Positions 11,647-22,591 of a DNA stretch of 37,582 bases are shown here, in pieces; position 1 is the stretch's first letter, and every line of letters starts with the position of its first letter. The translations under genes and the position numbers were made by a program. Origin of the DNA: an uncultured bacterium (lineage in GTDB: Bacteria; Verrucomicrobiota; Kiritimatiellia; RFP12; CAIWXQ01). The notes below the pieces were generated by a model. That model saw only the letters and a list, made by a program, of their open reading frames with translations, did not search any database and had not been told where the DNA came from. The DNA lies in assembly GCA_903861045.1 (NCBI GenBank), contig CAIOST010000192.1, positions 1-37,582 on the forward strand. Direction: 5' to 3'.

Positions 11647-11681
11647 CCGCTGACGCGTACGGACGATGATTACGGTCGACG
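11647..11681 (-). repeat. Intergenic element C, copy 2
   Basis: Reverse complement CGTCGACCGTAATCATCGTCCGTACGCGTCAGCGG aligns to copy 1 with few mismatches. Confidence 0.65.
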
Positions 11682-11686
11682 GTGGG

Positions 11687-11761
11687 GGCGAGGCTCCCGC
11701 CGAGCCGGACACTTGTTCTTGCGCTCCTCCCGGACGGCTCACCGGGAGGTTCGCCCTCCCG
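11687..11761. repeat. Palindromic intergenic element A, copy 2
   Basis: Identical 20-bp left arm and identical GGCTCACCGGGAGGTTCGCCCTCCCG right arm, different loop. Confidence 0.85.
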
Positions 11762-11821
11762 CCCTAGATCCCGCCACGGGTTGTGTTTCCACCGTAAGAC
11801 AAAAGAGAAGGTGGCAGGTGG

Positions 11822-12949
11822 TCAGCGCGGCGGGGCCGGCTGCACATGCGCGAACTGGCTGACCAGCGGTTGGTCGCGTTCCGTCACAAAATTAATCACC
11901 ACGCCGGGACGCCCCGCACGCGCCGTGCGCCCCGCCCGATGGAGGTAGTTCTCTATTTCCTTCGGCAGGTGATAGTTGATGACCCGGCCGACATGCTCAA
12001 CGTCCAAACCGCGCGACGCCAGGTCGGTCGAGATTAAGAGCTCGATCTGACCCTCACGAAAGGCTTTCAGATTGGCACGCCGCTCCAGCTTGTCCATCTC
12101 CCCGCGATAGATCGCACAGGCATGCCCCTGTTTTTTGAGCTCCTCGGCGAGTTTGTCGCATTGTTCGCGGGTGTTGGTGAAGATGAGCGTCCCCCCCTTG
12201 ACGGCCTTGGCCAGCAAGGTTTCCAGCACCGGCAAGCGATTGCCGTCCAGCACGGTGCGATTGATCGTCGTGAGACTGGCTACCACTTTGTGGTGGCCGG
12301 CGCTATGAATGACCTCGGCGTCTGAAAAAAGACTTTTGATGAGTTGCTGGACGGCCGGCGACACGGTAGCAGAAAACAACGCCATTTGTCGTTGCGGCGG
12401 ACAAGCCTTCACAATACGGCAGGCATCGGGCATAAACCCATGGTCCAGCATCTGGTCCGCCTCATCAAACACCAGCAGGCGAATATCCCCCAGGTTCACG
12501 AGCCCCCGGTCCAGCAACAGCACCAGCCGCCCCGGCGTGGCCACGAGCACCTCAAACGGACCGGTGCAGTTTCTTTTGGCGACGTCCAGCGTCGTACCAC
12601 CGAGCACCGTGCGCACCCGCAAACGAGTGGCATGGGTAAAGAGTTTGAAGACCCGGGCGACCTGCTCGCCGAGTTCACGCGTCGGCACAATCACGGCGGC
12701 GCGGGGCTGGCTGTCCACGCTCACGGGTTGGCCGGCCTGCTCGAGTGCCTTCAACTGATGCAGCACCGGTAGCGCATAGGCCAGGGTCTTGCCGCTGCCG
12801 GTCTCGGCGACACCCACCACGGAACGACCCGCGAGCAAAGCTGGTAATACCCGGCTCTGAATTTCAGTAGGCTTGACGATGGCTTGCTCGGCGAGCGTAG
12901 CCTGTAGCGAGGGGAGCAACGCGAATTTGGCGAAGGGCGTCATAGACAA
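11822..12949 (-). CDS. DEAD-box ATP-dependent RNA helicase
   Basis: AETGSGKT, PTRELGEQ, VFDEADQMLDHGF, SAT, HRAGRTARAG. Confidence 0.95.
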   Translation of the reverse strand: MSMTPFAKFALLPSLQATLAEQAIVKPTEIQSRVLPALLAGRSVVGVAETGSGKTLAYALPVLHQLKALEQAGQPVSVDSQPRAAVIVPTRELGEQVARVFKLFTHATRLRVRTVLGGTTLDVAKRNCTGPFEVLVATPGRLVLLLDRGLVNLGDIRLLVFDEADQMLDHGFMPDACRIVKACPPQRQMALFSATVSPAVQQLIKSLFSDAEVIHSAGHHKVVASLTTINRTVLDGNRLPVLETLLAKAVKGGTLIFTNTREQCDKLAEELKKQGHACAIYRGEMDKLERRANLKAFREGQIELLISTDLASRGLDVEHVGRVINYHLPKEIENYLHRAGRTARAGRPGVVINFVTERDQPLVSQFAHVQPAPPR

Positions 12950-13079
12950 AGCGGTCCTTTACATCCAGAGATCTTGGCAGATGAACTTCTACCTTTTCTC
13001 AACTGGCTTGGACAGGAAAATCGTCGCCCGTACGCGTCGCCGGGCGCATCCCGGTTTCATTACAGAGTTGCGTTCAGTA

Positions 13080-13315
13080 GGCCGGAACTCCGGTTCCGGC
13101 CATGGAAGAGGTTCACATTCCCCAGGAAGTTCGTCACAAACGCGGAAGCGGAACGATGGAAGACCTCATCCGGTGACCCTTCCTGCTCAATCTGCCCCTG
13201 ATTCATCACCACGATCCGGTCGGCGACTTCCAACGCCTCTTCCTGGTCATGCGTGACGAACAGGCTGGTTACGTGGATCTCATCATGCAGCCGGCGCAGC
13301 CAGCGGCGCAGATCC
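13080..13315 (-). pseudogene. cysA: Internal fragment of a sulfate/molybdate-type ABC transporter ATPase (CysA-like)
   Basis: [72 protein letters not shown]; lacks Walker A, signature and C-terminal domain. Confidence 0.75.
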
Positions 13316-14617
13316 GTGGATGCGGGATCGAGATGATCTACGTGGCGGAAGGGCCGTTCTACCTCGGCAAGGGGAACGAAACACCCGCCCAGTTCGCCGG
13401 CATCGGGTTCGGCGGTCAGGAGCTGAACTGGTTCTATAAGTACACCCGTAGCGATGATCGTGACTACACCTTGTCGTTCCCGTATACCGCGTCCTGGCGG
13501 CATGTCCACTGGGCCGTCGGGTACACACCGGACAACCTCCCCCCCTTCAAGGTGACGAACGCCGGGCCAATTCCAACCGGGAAGCAGAAGGGGAGTCTCT
13601 GGGCCGTGGGGCTCCGGCCGGACGACAAGGGTGATGTTCTGGGGGCTGCTGGGGCAAGGTACCCGCCTGTACGAACGCGAAGTCTCAGTGTCCGACGCCA
13701 TCGGGCGCGCCTTCAAAGGAACCCACGGCCGTGGCACACCGGAGTTGCCGGCGGACTGGCCGACACAACCCGCAGACTACCTGATGACCGGCCAGATTCC
13801 CGGGATTATCTACCGCGGCGACTACTTCGTGACCTCTTATGTCCCCGGCTACCTGCTTACCGGCGGACGCACCGAAATGATCCTGGCCCGCTCGGACCGC
13901 TCTGGCAACCCCTATCCCGGCTGGCGTGCCGCACGCTCTGCCCCCAAGGGTGACTCGGAGATGAAACCGTTAACCAAGCTGGTGGACACCAAGGCCGTTC
14001 CAGTGGCGCGCCTGAAGCAGCCGATGCAAGCGGATGGCAAGCTGAACGAGTGGACCACACCCACCGCGATCATCGACACCGCCGCGCTCGTCTTCCCTAC
14101 CATGATGCGCACCCCCTCGCGGCATACTACCGACCCCTGGGGCGGTCCGGCTGACCTGAGCGTCAAGGCCTACCTCGGCTGGGATGGCGAGGCGCTCTGC
14201 ATCGCAGCAGAAGTGACCGACGACCGGCAGTTCAACACGCAGAGCGGCGAGACGCTCTACGATGGCGACTGCATGCAGGTGGGTCTGATCAACCCCGAAG
14301 GGTTGCAGTGGAACTTCGGCCTGGCACTGACCGAGGAGCAGGGCGCTCAGATCCAACAGTGGACTGGCAAGGATGATACGGCGCTGAAGAATGCCAAGTA
14401 CGCCGTGGTGCGCGACGACGAGGCGCATGTCACCCGCTACGAACTGCGCCTCCCGCTGGCCGACCTCGGCCTGACTCCGGGCGGTCAGTGCAGCTACTAC
14501 CTGATGTTCTTTGATGATGACACCGGCAATGGCAGCCGCTACCGCTTCCAGTGGGCACCCAATGCCATGGAGCCCTTCAAGCGCGACTTCTTCCCGCGGG
14601 TGGTGCTGGGGGAGTAG
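13315..14617 (+). pseudogene. 5'-truncated, frameshifted SUMF1-like protein fused to a C-terminal CBM9-like domain
   Basis: [23 protein letters not shown] in one frame, then [32 protein letters not shown]...GWRAARSAP in another; C-terminal QADGKLNEW...AYLGWDGEALCIAAEVTDD is CBM9-like. The 13631-14617 part is an intact ORF and could still be expressed. Confidence 0.65.
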
Positions 14618-14639
14618 GCCGCGGATTCAGGGTTTAGGG

Positions 14640-14659
14640 ATCAGAGATCAGAGATCAGA
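14640..14659. repeat. Short heptamer tandem repeat (ATCAGAG)n
   Basis: atcagagatcagagatcag read directly. Confidence 0.75.
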
Positions 14660-14697
14660 AATTCGAAATCGGGATTAGACGGTCCGAGGAGTGGAAT

Positions 14698-15677
14698 ATG
14701 AGTCGTAAACGCAGTGAATACGGGTTGGTGATGATCGTCGCCGGCTTGATTCTGGCTGGTAACGCGGCACGGGGCAACGGCCTCACGGTATCCAATGTGA
14801 CCTTACTGCCGTCAACGGCCACCGAGAGTTTTATCCAGTTTGATATCTCCTGGAACAACTCCTGGCGGGCGGCGGTGAAGGGCGACGGGGCCGCGGTCGC
14901 TTCACCAAGACGCAGATCACGCAGGCTGATCCGACCAAGGACGGCGGGCGCCCGGCCGGAACCATCGCGCCTGAAAACAGCAACACTCTGTGGCCCAATG
15001 GGTTCAACGGCTTCTATTGCATGAAATACGAAATCACACACCGGGACTACCTCACGTTCCTCAAAACGACTAAGTCGGCTGTTTTTGACTACACGCCGTA
15101 CCCGCCGCGCAAGGATTTATCCGATCCAACCAATCCTCAGGCCCCCCGCTCCTGGCTCTCCTGGGGCGATGGCGCGTCTTTTGCGGCGTGGGCCGGGTTG
15201 CGCCCCATGACGGAACTGGAATTTGATAAAGCCTGCCGCGGTCCCGTTGCGTCGGTGGCCAATGAATTTGCCTGGGGGACCGCCAACCAGCTGGCCGCGC
15301 CGGTTGCTGCTAGCGCCGCTGCTAATCTCGTCGCTACCCTCGCGCCCAGCAGCGGCCTCAGTCGCGAACAGATCGGCGCTTCTTATTGGGGGATCCTGAA
15401 CCTGAGCGGCAGCCTCAGGGACCGCGTCGTGACGCTCGACAACGGCACGGGCTACCCGGCCGACAAGGGGCGGCAGTTCCGTGGCACGCACGGGACAGGC
15501 ACGGTCGTCCTGCCCGCTGACTGGCCGGACAAAGAAGGCAACGGCGCCGGGTTCCGCGGCGGCGCCGCCGGTCTGGCAGTCGCACACATGGGGGTTTCGG
15601 ACCGCTATTCTGCCTCGTACGTGAACAACAGCCGGGGCGCCCGCAACGGTTTCCGCGCCGTGCGTACGGCGCCGTAA
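14698..15677 (+). pseudogene. SUMF1-like secreted protein with an internal deletion/frameshift near 14880-14900
   Basis: Signal peptide and NGLTVSNVTLLPSTATESFIQFDISWNNSWR in frame 1; GRFTKTQITQADPTKDGGRPAGTIAPENSNTLWPNGFNGFYCMKYEITHRDYLTFL...GFRAVRTAP in another frame. Confidence 0.7.
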
Positions 15678-15732
15678 GGTAGCAGTCACAACGATCTGCC
15701 TGATTGATCGCTTGAGAAAGGGAATGCAGACC

Positions 15733-16686
15733 ATGAGCAAGCCAACGATAATGCACACGCCGCCGCGCCACTGGCCCGCCTACCTGGCCACTGTCGTCGT
15801 GCTGCTGCTGGGTTCCGGCGCCGCGTATGCGCAGGAGGCGGCCGCGGCCAATGGCAAAAAAGCCGCCGACAAAAAAGATGCCCCAGAAAAGAATGAAGTG
15901 CTGATCGAGAAAGGGGAGGCACCCCCCGCGCCGAAAAACGCGGCACCCTTCTATGCGCAAAAGATCCTCGATGCCCAGGTCACGCCTGTGCTGGTTACGA
16001 TGCGACGCTGGATCTACTTTGAAAACGGTACCGTGGTGCCGCGCGACAACCAGAGCGCAACCCTGAAGTTCGATGTCGCCTTCGACTCCTTTCGCAACGA
16101 CCTCAGTCATACCGCCGCCTGGGTCTTCTTCAAGGTGCGCACCGAGGGTTCCAGCGAGTGGCAGCCGGTGCGGCTGATCGCGGATAAGCCCATCAATCCC
16201 ACGGGGTACGGCTGTGAGGAAGCCACGCCGCCGCTGGACGTGATGGTTCCGGGCGGCGCCGATGGCTTCACCGGCCTCTTCCTCCGCCTGGCCGATCAGA
16301 ACATGGACACCACGCTGAAGGCCAAAGGCGTGACCGTCTATCGCCGCCCCTTTGGGGATGGCAAAGGGTACAAGGCCATCTTCGTGATCCTGAACGAATC
16401 GGAGGGCGACGTCGCACTGCCGCTGGAGATTCGCGACGCGAAGCGTATCCTCGGTGGCCCCAATACGCAGAAGGGGCGCGATATCCTCGATGTGGTTAAC
16501 GTGCCAGCCGTACTGCAGGCGTCCTGGAAGAGTATCGCAGGCAAGGCGGCGGACGCACCGGCGCTGATGGATCTGGCGACTGGCACCGCCATCGGCCGCG
16601 CCGGCGACAAGGGCGAACGGTACGGACCGGTCTTCGTCCCCTATCACGACTATCGGATTCTGTACGCGGAATGTGCGCAGCCGTAA
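15733..16686 (+). CDS. Secreted mosaic protein: N-terminal region like the SUMF1-associated leader, C-terminal module shared with the downstream DUF6067-like protein
   Basis: Signal peptide ATVVVLLLGSGAAYAQ; KAIFVILNES...ALMDLATG...RYGPVFVPYHDYRILY parallels the next ORF. Confidence 0.7.
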   Translation: MSKPTIMHTPPRHWPAYLATVVVLLLGSGAAYAQEAAAANGKKAADKKDAPEKNEVLIEKGEAPPAPKNAAPFYAQKILDAQVTPVLVTMRRWIYFENGTVVPRDNQSATLKFDVAFDSFRNDLSHTAAWVFFKVRTEGSSEWQPVRLIADKPINPTGYGCEEATPPLDVMVPGGADGFTGLFLRLADQNMDTTLKAKGVTVYRRPFGDGKGYKAIFVILNESEGDVALPLEIRDAKRILGGPNTQKGRDILDVVNVPAVLQASWKSIAGKAADAPALMDLATGTAIGRAGDKGERYGPVFVPYHDYRILYAECAQP

Positions 16687-16700
16687 GGAAGGAATGTATC

Positions 16701-19022
16701 ATGAAGAACTCCTCAAAAATCAACACCCCGCGACTGCTCGTAGCCCTGTCGGCCGCCGCCACGCTGCTGACCGCCACCGCACCGGCCCAAGGCACCGCCT
16801 CGAACCGTGTGATCACAACCCCGCTGCACAACTATACGCTGGATGACACCGGCTTGCCGGCGCAGTTGGAAATCCGGGCCCTGACCAACGACATCCCGCT
16901 GGCCTGGCGTTCCGAGAAGAAGTGCCCGGAGCCAGTGCTGCACCGCATGGGGCGCGGTCCGCAGTTCGCTCTGCCCATGCGACTCGAGGCCGTGATTGAC
17001 AAAGCCACCGTCGTGGCCAAGGCGGATGCGCCGGCCACGCTGCAGAAGACGGAGGCTGGTACCGAAGCAACCGCCACCTGGCAGGCCGGCGAATTGAAAG
17101 GGCGCCTGCGTATGGTCTACGGCGACCAGGGTGTGCTCTCCGGGCAGATCACCTTGGATGCCAAGGGTGTCTCGCTCGATCGACTCGATCTGGTGCTCGA
17201 ACTCACCGGCCCCGTGGATACGGCGTTCGCCGGCAATCCGGTGGCCGCCGCCGACAAGCAAGCGCTCCCCGCCCAGTTCGGCAAACTTTCGGCCGAACCA
17301 GGCCTGCTCTGGAGTGACGGCGAGAAACCCAGCGGCGATGGTAGCCTGAGCAAGGGGCGTATCCCGTACTTCTTCCTCGGCAATGGCGATCGCGCCTTCA
17401 CCTGGCTGCCACAAGGCGAAGAGGGGTTCACCCTGGGCGGCGACGAACCCAGCCTGAGCGTGGAACGTAAACGCGAGGGAAGCACGGTCTGGCGGATCGC
17501 GCTGGCCAACAAAAAGCCGCGCAGCGGCGAAAAGACCGCCAGCTTTACCCTGCTGATCCATCCGGCACGCCCGCGCCTCCCCGGTCGCCGCTTGGAGCAG
17601 TGGCAGCCGTGGGCCGCCGAGCAGGCTGCCTCGCCCGCACTCGACGCCGCCGCCCGCGGCACACTCAGCGGGAGCAACCTGCTGGTGCGCGCCGAGACCG
17701 CTTCGTTGCAGGAGACGTCCGTAGCCCGGACGCTGCTGGCCGGTTCCGCCGGTGGCGCTGCGCTCGCCACTACCGCCACGCTGGCCGACCGCTTCCCGAT
17801 CGGCCTCTTCCGCTATCTGGCCGGCACGCACACGGCGCTCGGCGCACAGCTGCGCACTGACGCCGCTACGCTCACCTCCGCCGGCGCTTCACCGGCCCCC
17901 GACCGCATGGCGCTGGGGCGCGCCCTGCTGCACGACATCGGCCTCGATGTGAGCACCCTGGCCAATCCTGTGGCCGCCGCGGCCGTGGTGCGCCAACTCG
18001 AGGAGTTTGGCTGCTTCCTCAATGATGGCCAGACCGAGTTCCTGCCCTACTGGCGCACCACCGACATCCTGCACTACGGCGAGGAAGCCAAAGCCAAGGA
18101 TGGCTTCGCGGTGGACGCGGCAGACCCGTCCGCACGGACCTACGTCTCTGCTTTCAGCCGGCCGGACGGCGTGCAGAAGAAGCGCAAGGCGCTCTTCATC
18201 CTGGTCAACGAAAGCACCAACGCGGTGCGTGGTCAGCTCTATGTGCAGCAGCCCTCCTACCTGTTCGGCGGATTCAACAAACTGATCGTGGAGGATATCT
18301 ACGACCAACTTACCTTCTCGCGCATTCCGGAGGACAGCGACTGGAACCGGTCGCAGGTATTGAAGACCGTGCCGACCTTGATTTCGCAGAACTGCCTGAC
18401 CATCCTGAAGAAAGGGCAGAATCCGGCCGAAGCCGTCCCTCCGCTCATGGATCTGGAAAGCGGCGGCTATGTGCGCCTGGTTGAGCGCGGTGATCCCGGC
18501 AAGAAGTTCGGCCCCGCGTACAAGGTCAAGGAGCAGTTCGAAGTCTACGGGCCGGTTCATGTGCCGGCGCGCGGCCTGCGCCTGCTCTATGGCACGGGCG
18601 AACACGCCGCAAAGCAGACCTACGGCGGCGTGACTGGCAGCGTGGTGAACCGCCAAACCGGCAAGCCGCTGGTCGCCACCATCCATATCTGCAGCGGCAC
18701 GTTTGCGCGCGCCGAGATGCCCCCCACGGGCGATGAAAAAACGCCAGGTGCACGGCAACTCCTCGCCAAGCTCCCAACGAACAAAGATGGTACTATTAAA
18801 ACGCCGGGCAGTGCCATTAGGCGTTTTGCCGTCGGCTCGACTATGACCGTCTTTGCCGAGGTAAACGGGAAGTTCTACCCCTGCGCGCTCGCGGCCCGTC
18901 CGAGCGCAGCGGCGCCGGCCGATCAAGATGCCTCCCCCTCCTTCTCTGTCGAAGCGGACAAAACGGGCAAGACGACATGGATGAACGTCCTCGCAGAGAT
19001 CGATGGGCCCGCCGGCTCCTAA
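16701..19022 (+). CDS. Secreted DUF6067/glycoside hydrolase-like protein with C-terminal regulatory-like domain
   Basis: Signal peptide; GNGDRAFTWLPQGEEGF, TLLIHPARPRLPGRR, ALGRALLHDIGLDV; GGVTGSVVNRQTGKPLVATIHI near the C-terminus. Confidence 0.65.
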   Translation: MKNSSKINTPRLLVALSAAATLLTATAPAQGTASNRVITTPLHNYTLDDTGLPAQLEIRALTNDIPLAWRSEKKCPEPVLHRMGRGPQFALPMRLEAVIDKATVVAKADAPATLQKTEAGTEATATWQAGELKGRLRMVYGDQGVLSGQITLDAKGVSLDRLDLVLELTGPVDTAFAGNPVAAADKQALPAQFGKLSAEPGLLWSDGEKPSGDGSLSKGRIPYFFLGNGDRAFTWLPQGEEGFTLGGDEPSLSVERKREGSTVWRIALANKKPRSGEKTASFTLLIHPARPRLPGRRLEQWQPWAAEQAASPALDAAARGTLSGSNLLVRAETASLQETSVARTLLAGSAGGAALATTATLADRFPIGLFRYLAGTHTALGAQLRTDAATLTSAGASPAPDRMALGRALLHDIGLDVSTLANPVAAAAVVRQLEEFGCFLNDGQTEFLPYWRTTDILHYGEEAKAKDGFAVDAADPSARTYVSAFSRPDGVQKKRKALFILVNESTNAVRGQLYVQQPSYLFGGFNKLIVEDIYDQLTFSRIPEDSDWNRSQVLKTVPTLISQNCLTILKKGQNPAEAVPPLMDLESGGYVRLVERGDPGKKFGPAYKVKEQFEVYGPVHVPARGLRLLYGTGEHAAKQTYGGVTGSVVNRQTGKPLVATIHICSGTFARAEMPPTGDEKTPGARQLLAKLPTNKDGTIKTPGSAIRRFAVGSTMTVFAEVNGKFYPCALAARPSAAAPADQDASPSFSVEADKTGKTTWMNVLAEIDGPAGS

Positions 19023-19052
19023 GCAAAGCCGCAGGCGTTCCTGCTTTTTACA

Positions 19053-19077
19053 GGCCGGGGGATGCCTCCCCCCGGCC
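19053..19077 (+). terminator. GC-rich hairpin downstream of the DUF6067-like gene, possible terminator
   Basis: GGCCGGGGG-ATGCCTC-CCCCCGGCC shortly after the stop codon; T-tract is weak (GCAGCATTTT). Confidence 0.55.
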
Positions 19078-19579
19078 GCAGCATTTTCCCGCTTCGCATA
19101 CCGGAGTAGGCAGACCGGCCCGCACCACGCTGCCCACATCCTTTTGAATGACGTGATTACGCAGCAGGTCTGAATCTGCGGACCAAAGTTTTCTGGCGCT
19201 TGAATCCCTGAGCCGTATTGTCGCCGTGACCCCCGTGTTTTCTTGCGCACCCGCCGCGCGGCGGCTACGTGCGGAAGCTCACCTTCCGCAGGTCCACCCC
19301 TTCCACCCCCACCCGATACGTGCCGCCCGCTACCGGTTGGCACGCCTTTTGCTATAAGCAAAGCTCGTGGTTGAAAAGTGCGCGACAGGGTGACAGCGCC
19401 AAGCGGTGCGTACCACCGGCACAGACCAACCACTAAACATGCTGCTACACACGAAGGGATGCTTGCCAAAAAACGGAAAATAAGGCAAAGTCCGGATCCA
19501 TTACTGGACTCCGGCTGTTCCCGGTAAGCCGACTGGCAAGCCCTCCTGACCGCGACCAAGACACACTAGGGAGATTGAC

Positions 19580-20617
19580 ATGAACCGTATCAACTACTGG
19601 ATTGGATTGTCCGTCACGATCCTCGCCTGCCAACAAGGGCACGCCGCCGATGCCTGGCAGCACATCACCAAGCCCGTGTTGCCGAGCGACGAGATCCAAC
19701 TGCTCAAGAACGGCACGGAAAAAGGGGTGGTTTGGATCGGCACCCCGGAGGGCGCCGCCCGCCTCGAAAATGGCACCCTCAGCCTCATAAAAGCTACCAA
19801 AGGACTGAAAGTCTGGGACGTGGCCAAGCGCACGGAGGGCGGCTACTGGATCGGACACAGCGGTGGCATTTTGCTCGTGGATGGCGAACGCACCGTCAAG
19901 GCGCTCAACGGCGCGAACGTCGGCACGATCCAGCAGGTCGGCGACCAGTTTTGGTGCATCGCCAAAGACGAATCGAAGGATCGCAACACCCTGATGAAGG
20001 CCAAAGGCGAAGCGTGGGAACCGGTCGCCGCGCTTCAGAATCGCCGCGTGTTAGACATGGAGCGGGATGCGAAAGGGATCTTCTGGCTGCGTCTCGATGG
20101 CGACGGTGTGCTGGAAATTGACCCGAAAAAAACTGCGGCCGAGGCCAAGCAACACCTCGCCCGCATGAACGTGACCAGCGTCATGACCGACGCCAAGGGC
20201 AACACTTGGTGCGGCCTGATGAGCGGCGGCGTCATGGTGCGAATCGGCAGCGAGTGGAAGCGGATGTTAGAAAAGGAAACCACCGCCGTGCTGACTCTGG
20301 TGGAGGACAGCACCAACCGGATCTGGGCCGCCACCAGCGGCAACGGCGTCTGGCAGTACGATGGCAAGAACTGGACAGGAATATTGCAGAAGGACGGCCC
20401 GGTCAACCTTCTGAAAAAGACCACCGACCAACGTATCTGGATTAGCACCGCCCGGAGCGGCGGCTTGCGCTACTGGGATGGTAAGGGCTGGACGGTCTCG
20501 CTGGAAAACCCCATGCCCGTCAACCTGCTCGTAGAACCGACTCCTGGCGTCCTGCTGGCAGGCACCATCCTCGACGGCATCTATGTCATGGGTAATTTCA
20601 GCATCAAGGGAGAATAA
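19580..20617 (+). CDS. Secreted beta-propeller protein (two-component-regulator propeller-type repeats)
   Basis: Signal peptide; repeated VWIGTPEGAARLENG/IWAATSGNGVWQYDGKNW/IWISTARSGGLRYWDGKGW units; SD GGGAG before ATG. Confidence 0.75.
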   Translation: MNRINYWIGLSVTILACQQGHAADAWQHITKPVLPSDEIQLLKNGTEKGVVWIGTPEGAARLENGTLSLIKATKGLKVWDVAKRTEGGYWIGHSGGILLVDGERTVKALNGANVGTIQQVGDQFWCIAKDESKDRNTLMKAKGEAWEPVAALQNRRVLDMERDAKGIFWLRLDGDGVLEIDPKKTAAEAKQHLARMNVTSVMTDAKGNTWCGLMSGGVMVRIGSEWKRMLEKETTAVLTLVEDSTNRIWAATSGNGVWQYDGKNWTGILQKDGPVNLLKKTTDQRIWISTARSGGLRYWDGKGWTVSLENPMPVNLLVEPTPGVLLAGTILDGIYVMGNFSIKGE

Positions 20618-20623
20618 GCAGCC

Positions 20624-21634
<1,011 letters not shown>

Positions 21635-21661
21635 TTCCAACCGCTTGAGGCGAGCTGCGCA

Positions 21662-22591
21662 ATGGCCCAATTGCCGGAAGAAAAGCTGACGCTGGACACC
21701 GTACTCCCCGCAGACCTGCGGGATGCCTTACGGCAACTGGAGCTATTCGCCCGTAAAAAGGTCGAAGGGATCCAGCACGGGGCGCATATCAGCCGACGCA
21801 AAGGGGTGAGCACCGAGTTCGACCACCACAAGCTCTACATGCCTGGTGACCCCATCAAGCATGTGGACTGGAAGGTCTCCGCCCGGCACGACGACAAGCA
21901 CTTCGTCAAACGCTATATCGAGGACACCTCGCTGGCCGTACGACTGGTGGTGGACTGCAGCGCCAGCCAGAAGCAGACCACGGGGGGGGTCAGCACCTGG
22001 CAGCAGTGCGCCCAGCTCACGGCCTGCCTGGCCTATCTGGTCCTGCGGCAGCGTGATTCTGTCGGCATGGCCATGATCAACGCGGCCGAAACCGTCTGGC
22101 TCCCCTCCTCCTCCACCCAGACACAACTGGTCCGGGTCCTACAGGCCCTGGTCAAAGCACGCGCCTCGGCCGCCGATGCCGTGGACGCCGCCCTGCGCGC
22201 CACCCTCGAACGCGTTACCCGCCGCGGCATGGTCATTCTCGTTTCCGATCTGATGTTCGACCCGGCGGCCGTCCGACAGGGGATCCGCAAACTCCAGGCC
22301 CGCGGCCACGAAGTGCTGATCTTCCAGATCAGCGACCCGGACGTGGAAAATTTCCCTTTCAACCGCTGGGTGCAGTTTGAATCCCTGGAGCAAGCCGGCG
22401 TGCGCTATCGCGTGGACACCGTCCCCCTGAAGCGCTTCTACCAGGAGGAGTACCGCGAGTTCATGCAGGACTGGAAGAACTGGACGCGCAAGCACGACGT
22501 GCATTTCATGACCCTGCGCAGCAATGAACCGGTCGAGCATGCGCTCTCCATGTATCTGGCGTTGCGGGCCGGGGGAGGCCGCGGCGCATGA
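21662..22591 (+). CDS. DUF58 domain protein
   Basis: GVSTEFDHHKLYMPGDPIKHVDWKVSARHDDKHFVKRY; directly after moxR. Confidence 0.92.
   Translation: MAQLPEEKLTLDTVLPADLRDALRQLELFARKKVEGIQHGAHISRRKGVSTEFDHHKLYMPGDPIKHVDWKVSARHDDKHFVKRYIEDTSLAVRLVVDCSASQKQTTGGVSTWQQCAQLTACLAYLVLRQRDSVGMAMINAAETVWLPSSSTQTQLVRVLQALVKARASAADAVDAALRATLERVTRRGMVILVSDLMFDPAAVRQGIRKLQARGHEVLIFQISDPDVENFPFNRWVQFESLEQAGVRYRVDTVPLKRFYQEEYREFMQDWKNWTRKHDVHFMTLRSNEPVEHALSMYLALRAGGGRGA

Noticed and set aside
15415-16647. 410-aa minus-strand ORF
   Set aside because: Antisense to the mosaic secreted protein and SUMF1-like gene.
17889-19559. 556-aa minus-strand ORF
   Set aside because: Antisense to the signal-peptide-bearing DUF6067-like CDS; no coherent domain text.
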